From Neckera pumila (lineage: Eukaryota > Streptophyta > Bryopsida > Hypnales > Neckeraceae): DNA of 64,000 bases. Numbering within the stretch: position 1 is the stretch's first letter; the number at the start of each line of letters is the position of its first letter. The notes below the pieces were generated by a model that had not been told where the DNA came from, searched no databases, and was given only the letters and a program-made list of their open reading frames with translations. The stretch covers positions 45,273,282-45,337,281 of the forward strand of contig OZ018409.1 in the NCBI GenBank assembly GCA_963969595.1, read 5' to 3'. Shown piece by piece: positions 12,300-24,000 of the stretch. Position numbers and translations under genes: made by a program.

Positions 12300-14110
12300 T
12301 TCTTACCAGAATACACCAATTCTACTATACATCGTAAGAAAAAATTTGAATGTTTTAAATTGACAATTTGTAAATTAATTAGGCATGATTGTACAGTAAC
12401 AGGACATAACATTATTATTCAATGTGGTTCACTCACGTGCCTTTTGGTGAATTATATGGCTAATTAATGTATATGTACCTTGTTGGTATCATTTTACTTA
12501 AGGTCAAATTGGAGTCGAAAACAACATGATTTTTGCCTTTTTATTTCCATTTATGTACATTGTCAAAATCTTTTTGTAGTAAATTTATGTGATAGAAGCC
12601 AAAAAAATTATGTAAGATAATTATTATATACTTTCCTAATACAGGTTTATACCCATAATTCAGTATATAATACTCTAATATATGGACTAGCCAAAATAGA
12701 TACGAGAACAGATACTAATCTGCCAAATTAGGGGAAGCTTGTTGCCTTTAGAACATCCTTGGCAATTGGGTTGCGATTGATGGGTCCTTTATGGGTAGAA
12801 ACTAGTGCACAAATTGTGTAGAAATAAATATAGTCAAATAGTCAATGTAGAATTAAATACAAAATATTTGTATAATTATGTACTTTGATCCTAGCAAAGA
12901 TGTGGAACATGGATATTGACAATGCATGCATGAATCTTATTGATGTTGTAGGGACTTTAAGGTTTTGCTCAATCTCTAGCTGCTTCAATTGTTCTTATTG
13001 ATATAGGACTTTGGCTTGCACTGAAGTCTTGTAGTCTTATCCTCTATATTGGCAATGTATTAATCAATCAACAAGATTTGTGTACGAAGGTAAAGTTTCT
13101 AGTGAATTTTTTGATTGCAATTGATGTGATCAAAGGACAGCCAGATGGCCAGGTGCATCCACATTTAATATATGTCTTGTTGTTGCGATGGTAGTTAATT
13201 TGCGGTATAGTCCATTTTGCTCGATTTTAAATTATTGCAGGCTTGCCTAAATATGTATCATTAAGGCTATTGATTTGTATACTAGCTTCTCAAACTTCTT
13301 TTGTAAATGAAGTTGGACTCTTGTTTACTTGGACTTATATACAAATGTGGTGCTTGCCAATTTGCTTGACTTAGAATCACACCAAAACTAGACTGTACTG
13401 TTTGTGAGCTTGACAAATTAAATGAGACCTCGTTAATATATAGTTTCAATTAATGGCAATATTTCAAAAAATAGGTACTCATCTAGAGTCTAGCTTAAAT
13501 CTATTTCAATCCTTGATTTAAAGCTTGGGCGCTTGAATGTATGTCAAGTTGTTGGCACTTTGAAATATATTGTATTAAGGAACATGACCATAGATAGAGG
13601 ACATGTTGTGCCAGGGTGCTGGTAAGTAGTTATGGTCCGTCAATTCTTTGGAAATTAAGAGTTGGTGTGTAATTGAATTAAATTTATTATTTATTTTTTG
13701 GAAATTTTCAATTTCATAACCAACATAATATAACGTAAAGTTCAAGTACATATTGAACTCTTGGATTTGTAGTTGCCCAATAAAATCTTATGATCATTCT
13801 AAAATCTAATCAACAGCCTATATTGATATAAGACTACAAAGGAATGTCTCTAGTTCCACATGGGAGTCTCAAATTGCTTCAACTTCATATGGCCATTGTT
13901 TAAACCTCTCGGTTCCAAGCAAAGAATCTAGTTCCATGCACCTAGCCACTATACAATACATTTTTCACATCGAGTATTTACTATGAGTTGGTTGTGAACT
14001 AAAGTTCACAAAGCTTTGAAAACTAGGACTGCGGTAAAGGAATGATTGAAGTTCCAAATGCGCACTTGAAGAAGTATCAATCTAAGGAAATTTCACCATT
14101 TTATCTTCAA
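12300..14110. other. Intergenic DNA, no gene seen
   Basis: AT-rich with somewhat less biased composition around 12,940-13,420. No open frame above about 60 codons and no element ends recognised. Confidence 0.55.
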
Positions 14111-14753
14111 GGGTGGATGCATGGTTTGGTGTCTCAATAACCATATTACAATGTTGATTTCATGGAAGGGTATGTATTGCAAAGTGAATACCACATAAAA
14201 TATTATAGTTTTCTATACGATTTTTGAATTAAAAATATTAGAATTTGATTAAAAAAAGATCTATATATTTTTTTGTCAACCAATGTCTATCAATGTTGAT
14301 TTATAGACTCTTAGAGATAAATGTATATGCTATCACAACAATTAATTTTTATACATATGGACATTTTTTAAATATAAAAACATAAAAATAATGGTCTAAA
14401 GTGACTAGTATAAAAATGAATGAAAACATTATTATCTAAAAATGAATTTTTTGGTGCCAACATCATTGTATTCATAAAGTTATGAATTTTTATAGAGTAA
14501 AAATTAGGTTTAGTCTTTGAGAATTGGGAGTTATATTCTTATGGATTTAATTTTTTTTTTCTTTCTATTGCATAGTATATTTGAATTTCTAAATGAGCAT
14601 AATTTCCAAAAAAAAAGGAAATCATTTATAAAGGCTCAACCACTTAAGATTGTTATAAAAGCTCTCTTTAGATGGTTGATTTAGTGTTATAAAAGCTCAT
14701 TTTAGTGAATCAACTATTGACTAAATTGAGACGCCAAACCATGCATCCACCTT
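14111..14753. mobile_element. MITE-like element with ~30-bp terminal inverted repeats
   Basis: The left end, GGGTGGATGCATGGTTTGGT followed by GTCTCAAT, is the inverted complement of the right end (ATTGAGAC then GCCAAACCATGCATCCACCT), with two mismatches over about 28 bp. The element is about 640 bp and non-coding. Near the right end a 'GTTATAAAAGCTC..TTTAG' word occurs twice (14,651 and 14,685). No clear target duplication is visible, so the exact ends and superfamily remain open. Confidence 0.6.
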
Positions 14754-15151
14754 TAGACATGATCATGCTCAATATTATTATCACAAAGAAGCCCTCACAT
14801 TGCAAGCAATGAACCTCAACATGCTACCAATATAAAATTGAATGTGAGATCCTCGTGTGAATTCAATGGACAATAAATGCTATCCCACTTTCAACGTAGG
14901 AAACAACCTACAAATATCGCCCTTCTAAATTTCAGCAGAAATGACGACTCAAGTAAAAAGAAACATGGTCCTTCAACAAAGGCATATAAATCTTTTTCCA
15001 CCTTCTAATTCCTTTAATTAATATGGTCAAATTTGTAAGTTGTAACTACAAGATTTCCATAACGCAAATACCCTACCTACGACAAATTTGACTTATTTAA
15101 TTGCATTAAAATCATATATAGATCTGAACGCTTGTGATTGTATTGGATTCC

Positions 15152-15328
15152 ATGCATGCTCAGACCAAGAACATGAAAGAGGACAAGCTTAATTTCATCA
15201 AAGCAATTCACTCCGTGATCATCAAGAAATTCATTTCCTGTGGCATAGTCTTGGTCTTCCTAGCCACCATCATTCATTTTCCACCATTCTCATGCCTCCA
15301 AGCTCTTTCAATAGCAAAGGAGTCATGA
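15152..15328 (+). CDS. Possible 58-aa membrane peptide (weak)
   Basis: A 58-codon ORF opens at the ATG at 15,152. The peptide has a basic, hydrophilic N-terminal third. This is followed by one hydrophobic stretch (about residues 31-43, IVLVFLATIIHF-like) that could be a single membrane span, and a short tail containing FSCLQAL. Base composition is less AT-biased than the surroundings, which is the only positive sign. I do not recognise the protein. It could equally be an exon of an unspliced gene or chance. It lies about 265 bp to the left of CACTA copy 2. Confidence 0.2.
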   Translation: MHAQTKNMKEDKLNFIKAIHSVIIKKFISCGIVLVFLATIIHFPPFSCLQALSIAKES

Positions 15329-15592
15329 GACCCCTCCGTTATTTGACTGCTTTTTGTTCTTCTCTACCTTGTCTTTCTTTCTTGCATGTATATGCCTACT
15401 AACAATAATCTCAAGCATGGTGTCAATGTTCCGTCATGGCTTCTTTGTCTACTTAGACCTCAAGTTTCCCAGTTCTTTCACCAAAAGCTTCCAATCTATC
15501 TCCCAGGAACGTGACTAAGAGTCCCTTTCTACAATTAGCAAGAGGACTAAAAAAAACAAAGAAATGGATGATCCCTAGGTGCTAGCTTTTCT

Positions 15593-16762
15593 AGCTAGAA
15601 GAAAAACGTGTCCGCCACAACCGGCTAATTGCAACTAAGTGTCCGATACAACTATCCTACAACTACGGTCCTCTCTATTTGCACCAAATCTTACTTCATT
15701 GTTTTAGTTGCAAAGTAGTTGTAGAATAAAGTGTTATGTATTGTTTTAGTTGCAATAGTTGCAAAGCAGTCGTAGAATGAAGTGTAGGATTACAAGTTGT
15801 ACTGAAGTTCAAACTTAGAATGAATGTGAGCTATTTTTAATCCAATATTCATCACAGTTGTGGATGTCAAGAACTCTACACTCTGTGGAATCCACCATGG
15901 CAATCTGCAGTTGCAAAAAACAACTAGGAAACAACTAGAAACAGACTAGGAAACAACTGCAACTATAAATTGACAATAGTTGTTTCCTAGATGTTTTATA
16001 GTTGTATCCTAGTTGTATTCTAGTTGTTTTGTAGTTATTTCCAAATTTTCTTATATCAATTGTCCCATATCAATTATCAAGAGTACCATTAGGTTAGACT
16101 TACAAGACTTGTAAGTTGTTGTACAGTTATGTAATAAATTCCATTGATAGAGTTTTAAGATTTTGACAATGTGTAGATTTCTACAGTATAGATTTTAATT
16201 TGTAGAAATTTAAAAATATATAAAATCCAATAAATTTTAAAACATGTGAAACTGTTAAACCAATGAAATCTATAAAATATCAATATTTCAATTTCTGAAA
16301 TCTAAAAAAATGCTAAATTTGAAATCCTAATTTCTAAAAATTAGCTAGATTTGAAATTCTAAAATCTAAAAAAAACTAAATTGGAAGTCTTGAATCTAAA
16401 AAATAGTTAGATTTGAAATTATAAAATCTAAAAAAATTAGATTTGAAATCCTAAAATTTAAAAAATAGTTAGATTTGAAATTCTAAAATCTATAGATCAT
16501 TGAGATTAGAAGTTCAAAATCTACAAATTCTACAAATAACAAATGAGTCACAAATGAGTTGCACATCAACAATTGTGTCAGGAAAGTTCATCGATGAAGT
16601 TCCAAGTAGGCTGTTGGATTCTTGAGATTTTGCAACTACAAATTTGACAAGCGACTTGTCCACTGCAACCGTAGTCTCCAAATTAGCACCAATCGCAAAT
16701 GAGTCAAAATTCAAAAAGCAGTTGCTCATTGCAGTTGCAGAACCCCTCATTCTCTTCTAGTG
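15593..16762. mobile_element. Non-autonomous CACTA transposon, copy 2 (same family, internally deleted)
   Basis: The right end, TTCTCTTCTAGTG, ends at 16,762. The left end reads AGCTAGAAGAAAAACGTG, so the first two bases of CACTA are changed to AG. A 3-bp target duplication TCT flanks both sides (15,590-15,592 and 16,763-16,765). From the left end the sequence follows copy 1 (GTCCGCCACAAC-GG at 15,610 against 2,454) for about 450 bp. The right ~200 bp matches copy 1 at 5,541-5,757. The middle of copy 1 is absent and partly replaced by a minisatellite. It is 1,170 bp long with no transposase. Confidence 0.8.
16290..16510. repeat. AT-rich minisatellite, ~30-38 bp unit
   Basis: Imperfect tandem copies of a word like TTAGATTTGAAATTCTAAAA-TCTAAAAAA run across this interval within CACTA copy 2. 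Confidence 0.7.
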
Positions 16763-16765
16763 TCT

Positions 16766-18085
16766 AATGCTAGAAGACCTACATAGGGTGTGGCGATTGT
16801 GAGTGTACTTGATTTTATTGCTTCTTTTGTATGTGGTGGTCTTTATTTATAGAGATTTTGTTAATATGGATGAGGTTGAAAAATCTGAACAAAAGCATGT
16901 TAGCTAGAGCTATGGCTATTAGAAAAATAATAATGAGGTTTGAAATTCTCAAGAGTGCAACTACACTAAAGAGTTTGTACTAAGGAAGGTGGCACAATCT
17001 TTTCAAAACCATTCCAATGTGGTCAAAAACCCAACATCATCTTTGGGAAGGGGCCATTTAGAAAATTGTGAAAATTGTCATCCATAATCTTGTCACTCTG
17101 TGTACACAACACTAAGCATTTAGGCTGGCCTCCTCTTTTGCATAATGTGAGTGTATTGTAGAGACAAATCCAATTGGGACTAGCTATATATTGATGTTGA
17201 GAAATCCCAATAAACTATAAGTGGGTGTAAATGTGCATCTGTATTGCCTTAATTTAGCATACTAACAATATCAAGAAGGTTCTCACTACCACCTACCATC
17301 CTCAAATGTGAAATGCCTTGAAGATGCATAGTGGATATTTGTATGAAATTATGAATACAGCAAAAGCAAATGGATTTCTTTCAATCTTTGCATGTTGATG
17401 ATATCTTGAATTTGTTTGATCATGTTTAAAGCTTGAGATATCTCATTGTGTTGTTGCACTTACCATAACCATGAAAATTGAGTTGTGTTGATTTAGTGGT
17501 TTGGCTGTTTTGGATCTTGATTGGCATTGGAGTTGGATCTCGACGTTTCATCAGAGTCACGTCCATCCAAACGTGTTGTGATAGTGACAACCTTATAGTA
17601 AATATCACATTCATACTTGAAAATTCTACACAATCTCATTCTCATAGAACAAAAAATCAACTATAAGAGGAGACATACACTTCTTGGCAACATTTTAGTC
17701 TAATAAAAAATATGTGGGATCTATGATTGTAAGAAAATGTGAACAATAAAAAAAGGCCCACTTTAGACATCACTAAAGTACAAAATGGGACATACTGTCA
17801 CCTAAATATGTAATCATACACTAGTATAATATTTGATGTGAAACATGTGTTTTGCTTCCACTCTACACTCAACCAAACATAATTGAATTGATACATCTTC
17901 AAATAAGATAGCCTTCTCCTCAAACAATAAAAGTAGGAGAAGGGCCAGCCACAACTAAGGGTGTGGTATACTCTAGGGTTGGATTTTGATGTAGCTGTGA
18001 TAACGGTTGACATCCATATCCATCAATACTAGGGCATCATACTCTCTTCACCAATAGAGTCTAAATTATGGACATGGAAATATGT
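16766..18085. other. Downstream (3') flank of the giant gene, no other gene seen
   Basis: This interval lies 3' of the stop codon of the minus-strand giant gene and should contain its 3' UTR and polyadenylation site. I cannot place a poly(A) signal with confidence. Short frames such as 17,426-17,614 (minus) have no recognisable features. Confidence 0.5.
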
Positions 18086-21000
18086 CTAGGCAATAGGCGC
18101 AGCAAAGGCAGGAGTAATAGATTCAGTCTCCATCTCTTCTATAAAATCTCTCCAGGTATTTTCAACTGTCTTCTTAGCTTCAACAGACCCTGTTGGATCG
18201 ATCTTCTCAGCAACAACACCAGGGAAATCACCACTCTTTACCTGCTCTGGATTCACTACTAAGGTGTCTATCTCTGGAGTATCCACCATCAAAGAACTTA
18301 GAACTTTTGTTGGGAAGGCTTCGGTAGTTGCAAAAACCTTGTCAACAGGAACATCTAGGTCCACAACGGTAGACTCTATTGGAAGAGAAAGTGGCACAAG
18401 CTCTGGTGCTTCAAGATTATTTAAAGTGCCAATTGCAGCTCCTTCAATTTCTGGAGCAGGGACATCTTCCTCCCTACCACCAACTCCAAGGGTTGAATTC
18501 ACCACAAAATCGCAAGCAGAGGTGGAGGTAGCTTCACCTTCATCAACATGGACGGAAAGTTCCTTGGCGCCAAAATCCGGGGATGAGGTTGTCTCCTTCT
18601 CAAAAGTAGTTGCAGCAACAGCAATATCCTCTACAACTAGGGCAGGCTGAACAATATCCTTATCGGTCAAGGATGCGGTCATATCTATCACAGCAAGAGT
18701 TTTACCATCATGACTGTGAGCTATTGGTTGATCTTCTTCATCCACTACAGGACTAAAGTGAGCTGTAGAAAATTCCACCTCACTCGCAATTGCCAAATCT
18801 CCTCCAGAGGCTAGGGGCAGCTCACCCTCTTCCCTAACTATCTCACGTCCATCAGAACTAGAAGTAGATGCACCAACTGGAGATGACAACAACATCATCC
18901 TCAACCCATGTTTCAATGATTCCCAAGAAGATGGCTCAACCTTGCTGAGGACCGTGGCTTCCTTCTCCTCCACCGCCGGGACAGCGGAAGGCGCCTCCTC
19001 GGTAGGAGGAACCTCTGGTTGGGCCACCGGTTCGGGGACGCTCTTCTCCTCAACACTTGGAGCAGGTGCAATGTCTTCCACGGGTGCGGGTGCCGCATCC
19101 TCGGGCTCTACAACGGGCGCCGGGATTTCCTTGTCCTCCGCGGTGGGCAAACGGGAAGTCTCCTCCTCAACATCAGGGCCAACGGCACCCTCCTCAACCT
19201 TGCTGGGGACCGAGGCCTCCTTCTCCTCCACCGCTGGGACAGCGGAAGGCGCCTCCTCGGTAGGCGGAACCTCTGGTTGGGCCACCGGTTCGGGGACGCT
19301 CTTCTCCTCAACACTTGGAGCAGGTGCAATGTCTTCCAAGGGTGCGGGAGCCGCATCCTCGGGCTCTACAACGGGCGCCGGGAGTTCCTTGTCGTCCGCG
19401 GTGGGCAAACGGGAAGTCTCCTCCTCAACATCAGGGCCAACGGCACCCTCCTCAACCTTGCTGGGGACCGAGGCTTCCTTCTCCTCCACCGCTGGGACAG
19501 CAGAAGGCGCCTCCTCGGTAGGAGGAACCTCTGGTTGGGCCACCGGTTCGGGGACGCTCTTCTCCTCAACACTTGGAGCAGGTGCAATGTCTTCCACGGG
19601 TGCGGGAGCCGCATCCTCGGGCTCTACAACGGGCGCCGGGAGTTCCTTGTCCTCCGCGGTGGGCAAACGGGAAGTCTCCTCCTCAACATCAGGGCCAACG
19701 ACACCCTCCTCAACCTTGCTGGGGACCGAGGCTTCCTTCTCCTCCACCGTCGGGACAGCAGAAGGCGCCTCCTCGGTAGGAGGAACCTCTGGTTGGGCCA
19801 CCGGTTCGGGGACGCTCTTCTCCTCAACACTTGGAGCAGGTGCAATCTCTTCCAAGGGTGCGGGAGCCGTATCCTCGGGCTCTACAACGGGCGCCGGGAT
19901 TTCCTTGTCCTCCGCGGTGGACAAACGGGAAGTCTCCTCCTCAACATCAGGGCCAACGGCACCCTCCTCAACCTTGCTGGGGACCGAGGCTTCCTTCTCC
20001 TCCACCGCCGGGACAGCGGAAGGCGCCTCCTCGGTAGGAGGAACCTCTGGTTGGGCCATCGGTTCGGGGACGCTCTTCTCCTCAACACTTGGAGCAGGTG
20101 CAATGTCTTCCAAGGGTGCGGGTGTCGCAAACCCGGGCTCTACAACGGGCGCCGGGAGTTCCTTGTCCTCCGCGGTGGGCAAACGGGAAGTCTCCTCCTC
20201 AACATCAGGGCCAACGGCACCCTCCTCAACCTTGCTGGGGACCGAGGCTTCCTTCTCCTCCACCGCCGGGACAGCGGAAGGCGCCTCCTTGGTAGGAGGA
20301 ACCTCTGGTTGGGCCACCGGTTCGGGGACGCTCTTCTCCTCAACACTTGGAGCAGGTGCAATGTCTTCCAAGGGTGTGGGCGCCGCATCCTCGGGCTCTA
20401 CAACGGGCGCGGGGAGTTCCTTGTCCTCCGCGGTGGGCAAACGGGAAGTCTCCTCCTCAACATCAGGGCCAACGGCACCCTCCTCAACCTTGCTGGGGAC
20501 CGAGGCTTCCTTCTCCTCCACCGCCGGGACAGCGGAAGGCGCCTCCTCGGTAGGAGGAACCTCTGGTTGGGCCACCGGTTCGGGGACGCTCTTCTCCTCA
20601 ACACTTGGATCAGGTGCAATCTCTTCCACGGGTGCGGGAGCCGCATCCTCGGGCTCTACAACGGGCGCCGAGAGTTCCTTGTCCTCCGCGGTGGGCAAAC
20701 GGGAAGTCTCCTCCTCAACATCAGGGCCAACGGCACCCTCTTCAACCTTGCCGGGGACCGAGGCTTCCTTCTCCTCCACCGCCGGGACAGCAGAAGGCGC
20801 CTCCTCGGTAGGAGGAACCTCTGGTTGGGCCACCGGTTCGGGGACGCTCTTCTCCTCAACACTTGGAGCAGGTGCAGTCTCTTCCACGGGTGCGGGAGCC
20901 GCATCCTCGGGCTCTACAACGGGCGCCGGGAGTTCCTTGTCGTCCGCGGTGGGCAAACGGGAAGTCTCCTCCTCAACATCAGGGCCAACGGCACCCTCCT

Positions 21001-24000
21001 CAACCTTGCTGGGGACCGAGGCTTCCTTCTCCTCCACCGCCGGGACAGCGGAAGGCGCCTCCTTGGTAGGAGGAACCTCTGGTTGGGCCACCGGTTCGGG
21101 GACGCTCTTCTCCTCAACACTTGGAGCAGGTGCAATGTCTTCCAAGGGTGCGGGAGCCGTATCCTCGGGCTCTACATTGGGCGCCGGGAGTTCCTTGTCG
21201 TCCGCGGTGGGCAAACGGGAAGTCTCCTCCTCAACATCAGGGCCAACGGCACCCTCCTCAACCTTGCTGGGGACCGAGGCTTCCTTCCCCTCCACCGCCG
21301 GGATAGCGGAAGGCGCCTCCTCGGTAGGAGGAACCTCTGGTTGGGCCACCGGTTCGGGGACGCTCTTCTCCTCAACACTTGGAGCAGGTGCAATGTCTTC
21401 CAAGGGTGCGGGAGCCGCATCCTCGGGCTCTACAACGGGCGCCGGGAGTTCCTTGTCCTCCGTGGTGGGCAAACGGGAAGTCTCCTCCTCAACATCAGGG
21501 CCAACGGCACCCTCCTCAACCTTGCTGGGGACGGAGGCTTTCTTGTCCTCCACCGCCGGGACAGCGGAAGGCGCCTCCTCGGTAGGAGGAACCTCTGGTT
21601 GGGCCACCGGTTCGGGGATGCTCTTCTCCTCAACACTTGGAGCAAACGCAATGTCTTCCACGGGTGCGGGAGCCGTATCCTCGGGCTCTACAACGGGCGC
21701 CGGGAGTTCCTTGTCCTCCGCGGTGGGCAAACGGGAAGTCTCCTCCTCAACATCAGGGCCAACGGCACCCTCCTCAACCTTGCTGGGGACCGAGGCTTCC
21801 TTCTCCTCCACCGCCGGGACAGCGGAAGGCGCCTCCTTGGTAGGAGGAACCTCTGGTTGGGCCACCGGTTCGGGGACGCTCTTCTCCTCAACACTTGGAG
21901 CAGGTGCAATGTCTTCCAAGGGTGCGGGAGCCGTATCCTCGGGCTCTACAACGGGCGCCGGGAGTTCCTTGTCGTCCGCGGTGGGCAAACGGGAAGTCTC
22001 CTCCTCAACATCAGGGCCAACGGCACCCTCCTCAACCTTGCTGGGGACCGAGGCTTCCTTCTCCTTCATTGCCAGGACAGCAGAAGGCGCCTCCTCGGTA
22101 GGAGGAACCTCTGGTTGGGCCACCGCTTCGGGGACGCTCTTCTCCTCAACACTTGGAGCAGGTGCAATGTCTTCCAAGGGTGCGGGAGCCGCATCCTCGG
22201 GCTCTACAACGGGCGCCGGGAGTTCCTTGTCCTCCGCGGTGGGCAAACGGGAAGTCTCCTCCTCAACATCAGGGCCAACGGCACCCTCCTCAACCTTGCT
22301 GGGGACCGAGGCTTCCTTCTCCTCCACCGCCGGGACAGCGGAAGGCGCCTCCTCGGTAGGAGGAACCCCTGGTTGGGCCACCGGTTCGGGGACGCTCTTC
22401 TCCTCAACACTTGGAGCAGGTGCAATGTCTTCCACGGGTGCGGGTGCCGCATCCTCGGGCTCTACAACGGGCGCCGGGAGTTCCTTGTCGTCCGCGGTGG
22501 GCAAACGGGAAGTCTCCTCCTCAACATCAGGGCCAACGGCACCCTCCTCAACCTTGCTGGGGACCGAGGCTTCCTTCTCCTCCACCGCCGGGACAGCGGA
22601 AGGCGCCTCCTCGGTAGGAGGAACCTCTGGTTGGGCCACCGGTTCGGGGACGCTCTTCTCCTCAACACTTGGAGCAGGTGCAATGTCTTCCACGGGTGCG
22701 GGTGCCGCATCCTCGGGCTCTACAACGGGCGCCAGGAGTTCCTTGACGTCCGCGGTGGGCAAACGGGAAGTCTCCTCCTCAACATCAGGGCCAACGGCAC
22801 CCTCCTCAACCTTGCTGGGGACCGAGGCTTCCTTCCCCTCCACCGCCGGGACAGCGGAAGGCGCCTCCTCGGTAGGAGGAACCTCTGGTTGGGCCACCGG
22901 TTCGGGGACGCTCTTCTCCTCAACACTTGGAGCAGGTGCAATGTCTTCCACGGGTGCGGGTGCCGCATCCTCGGGCTCTACAACGGGCGCCGGGAGTTCC
23001 TTGTCCTCCGCGGTGGGCAAACGGGAAGTCTCCTCCTCAACATCAGGGCCAACGACACCCTCCTCAACCTTGCCGGGGACCGAGGCTTCCTTCTCCATCA
23101 TTGCCGGGACAACAGAAGGCGCCTCCTCGGTAGGAGGAACCTCTGGTTGGGCCACCGCTTCGGGGACGCTCTTCTCCTCAACACTTGGAGCAGGTGCAAT
23201 GTCTTCCAAGGGTGCGGGAGCCGCATCCTCGGGCTCTACAACGGGCGACGGGAGTTCCTTGTCGTCCGCGGTGGGCAAACGGGAAGTCTCCTCCTCAACA
23301 TCAGGGCCAACGGCACCCTCCTCAACCTTGCTGGGGACCGAGGCTTCCTTCTCCTCCACCGCCGGGACAGCAGAAGGCGCCTCCTCGGTAGGAGGAACCT
23401 CTGGTTGGGCCACCGGTTCGGAGACGCTCTTCTCCTCAACACTTGGATCAGGTGCAGTCTCTTCCATGGGTGCGGGAGCCGCATCCTCGGGCTCTACAAC
23501 GGGCGCCGGGAGTTCCTTGTCCTCCGCGGTGGGCAGACGGGAAGTCTTCTCCTCAACATCAGGGCCAACGACACCCTCCTCAACCTTGCCGGGGACCGAG
23601 GCTTCCTTCTCCATCATTGCCGGGACAACAGAAGGCGCCTCCTCGGTAGGAGGAACCTCTGGTTGGGCCACCGCTTCGGGGACGCTCTTCTCCTCAACAC
23701 TTGGAGCAGGTGCAATGTCTTCCAAGGGTGCGGGAGCCGCATCCTCGGGCTCTACAACGGGCGCCGGGAGTTCCTTGTCCTCCGCGGTGGGCAAACGGGA
23801 AGTCTCCTCCTCAACATCAGGGCCAACGACACCCTCCTCAACCTTGCTGGGGACCGAGGCTTCCTTCTCCATCATTGCCGGGACAACAGAAGGCGCCTCC
23901 TCGGTAGGAGGAACCTCTGGTTGGGCCACCGCTTCGGGGACGCTCTTCTCCTCAACACTTGGAGCAGGTGCAATGTCTTCCAAGGGTGCGGGAGCCGTAT

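Noticed and set aside
18264..18650. 128-codon plus-strand frame
   Set aside because: Antisense shadow of the C-terminal tail of the giant protein.
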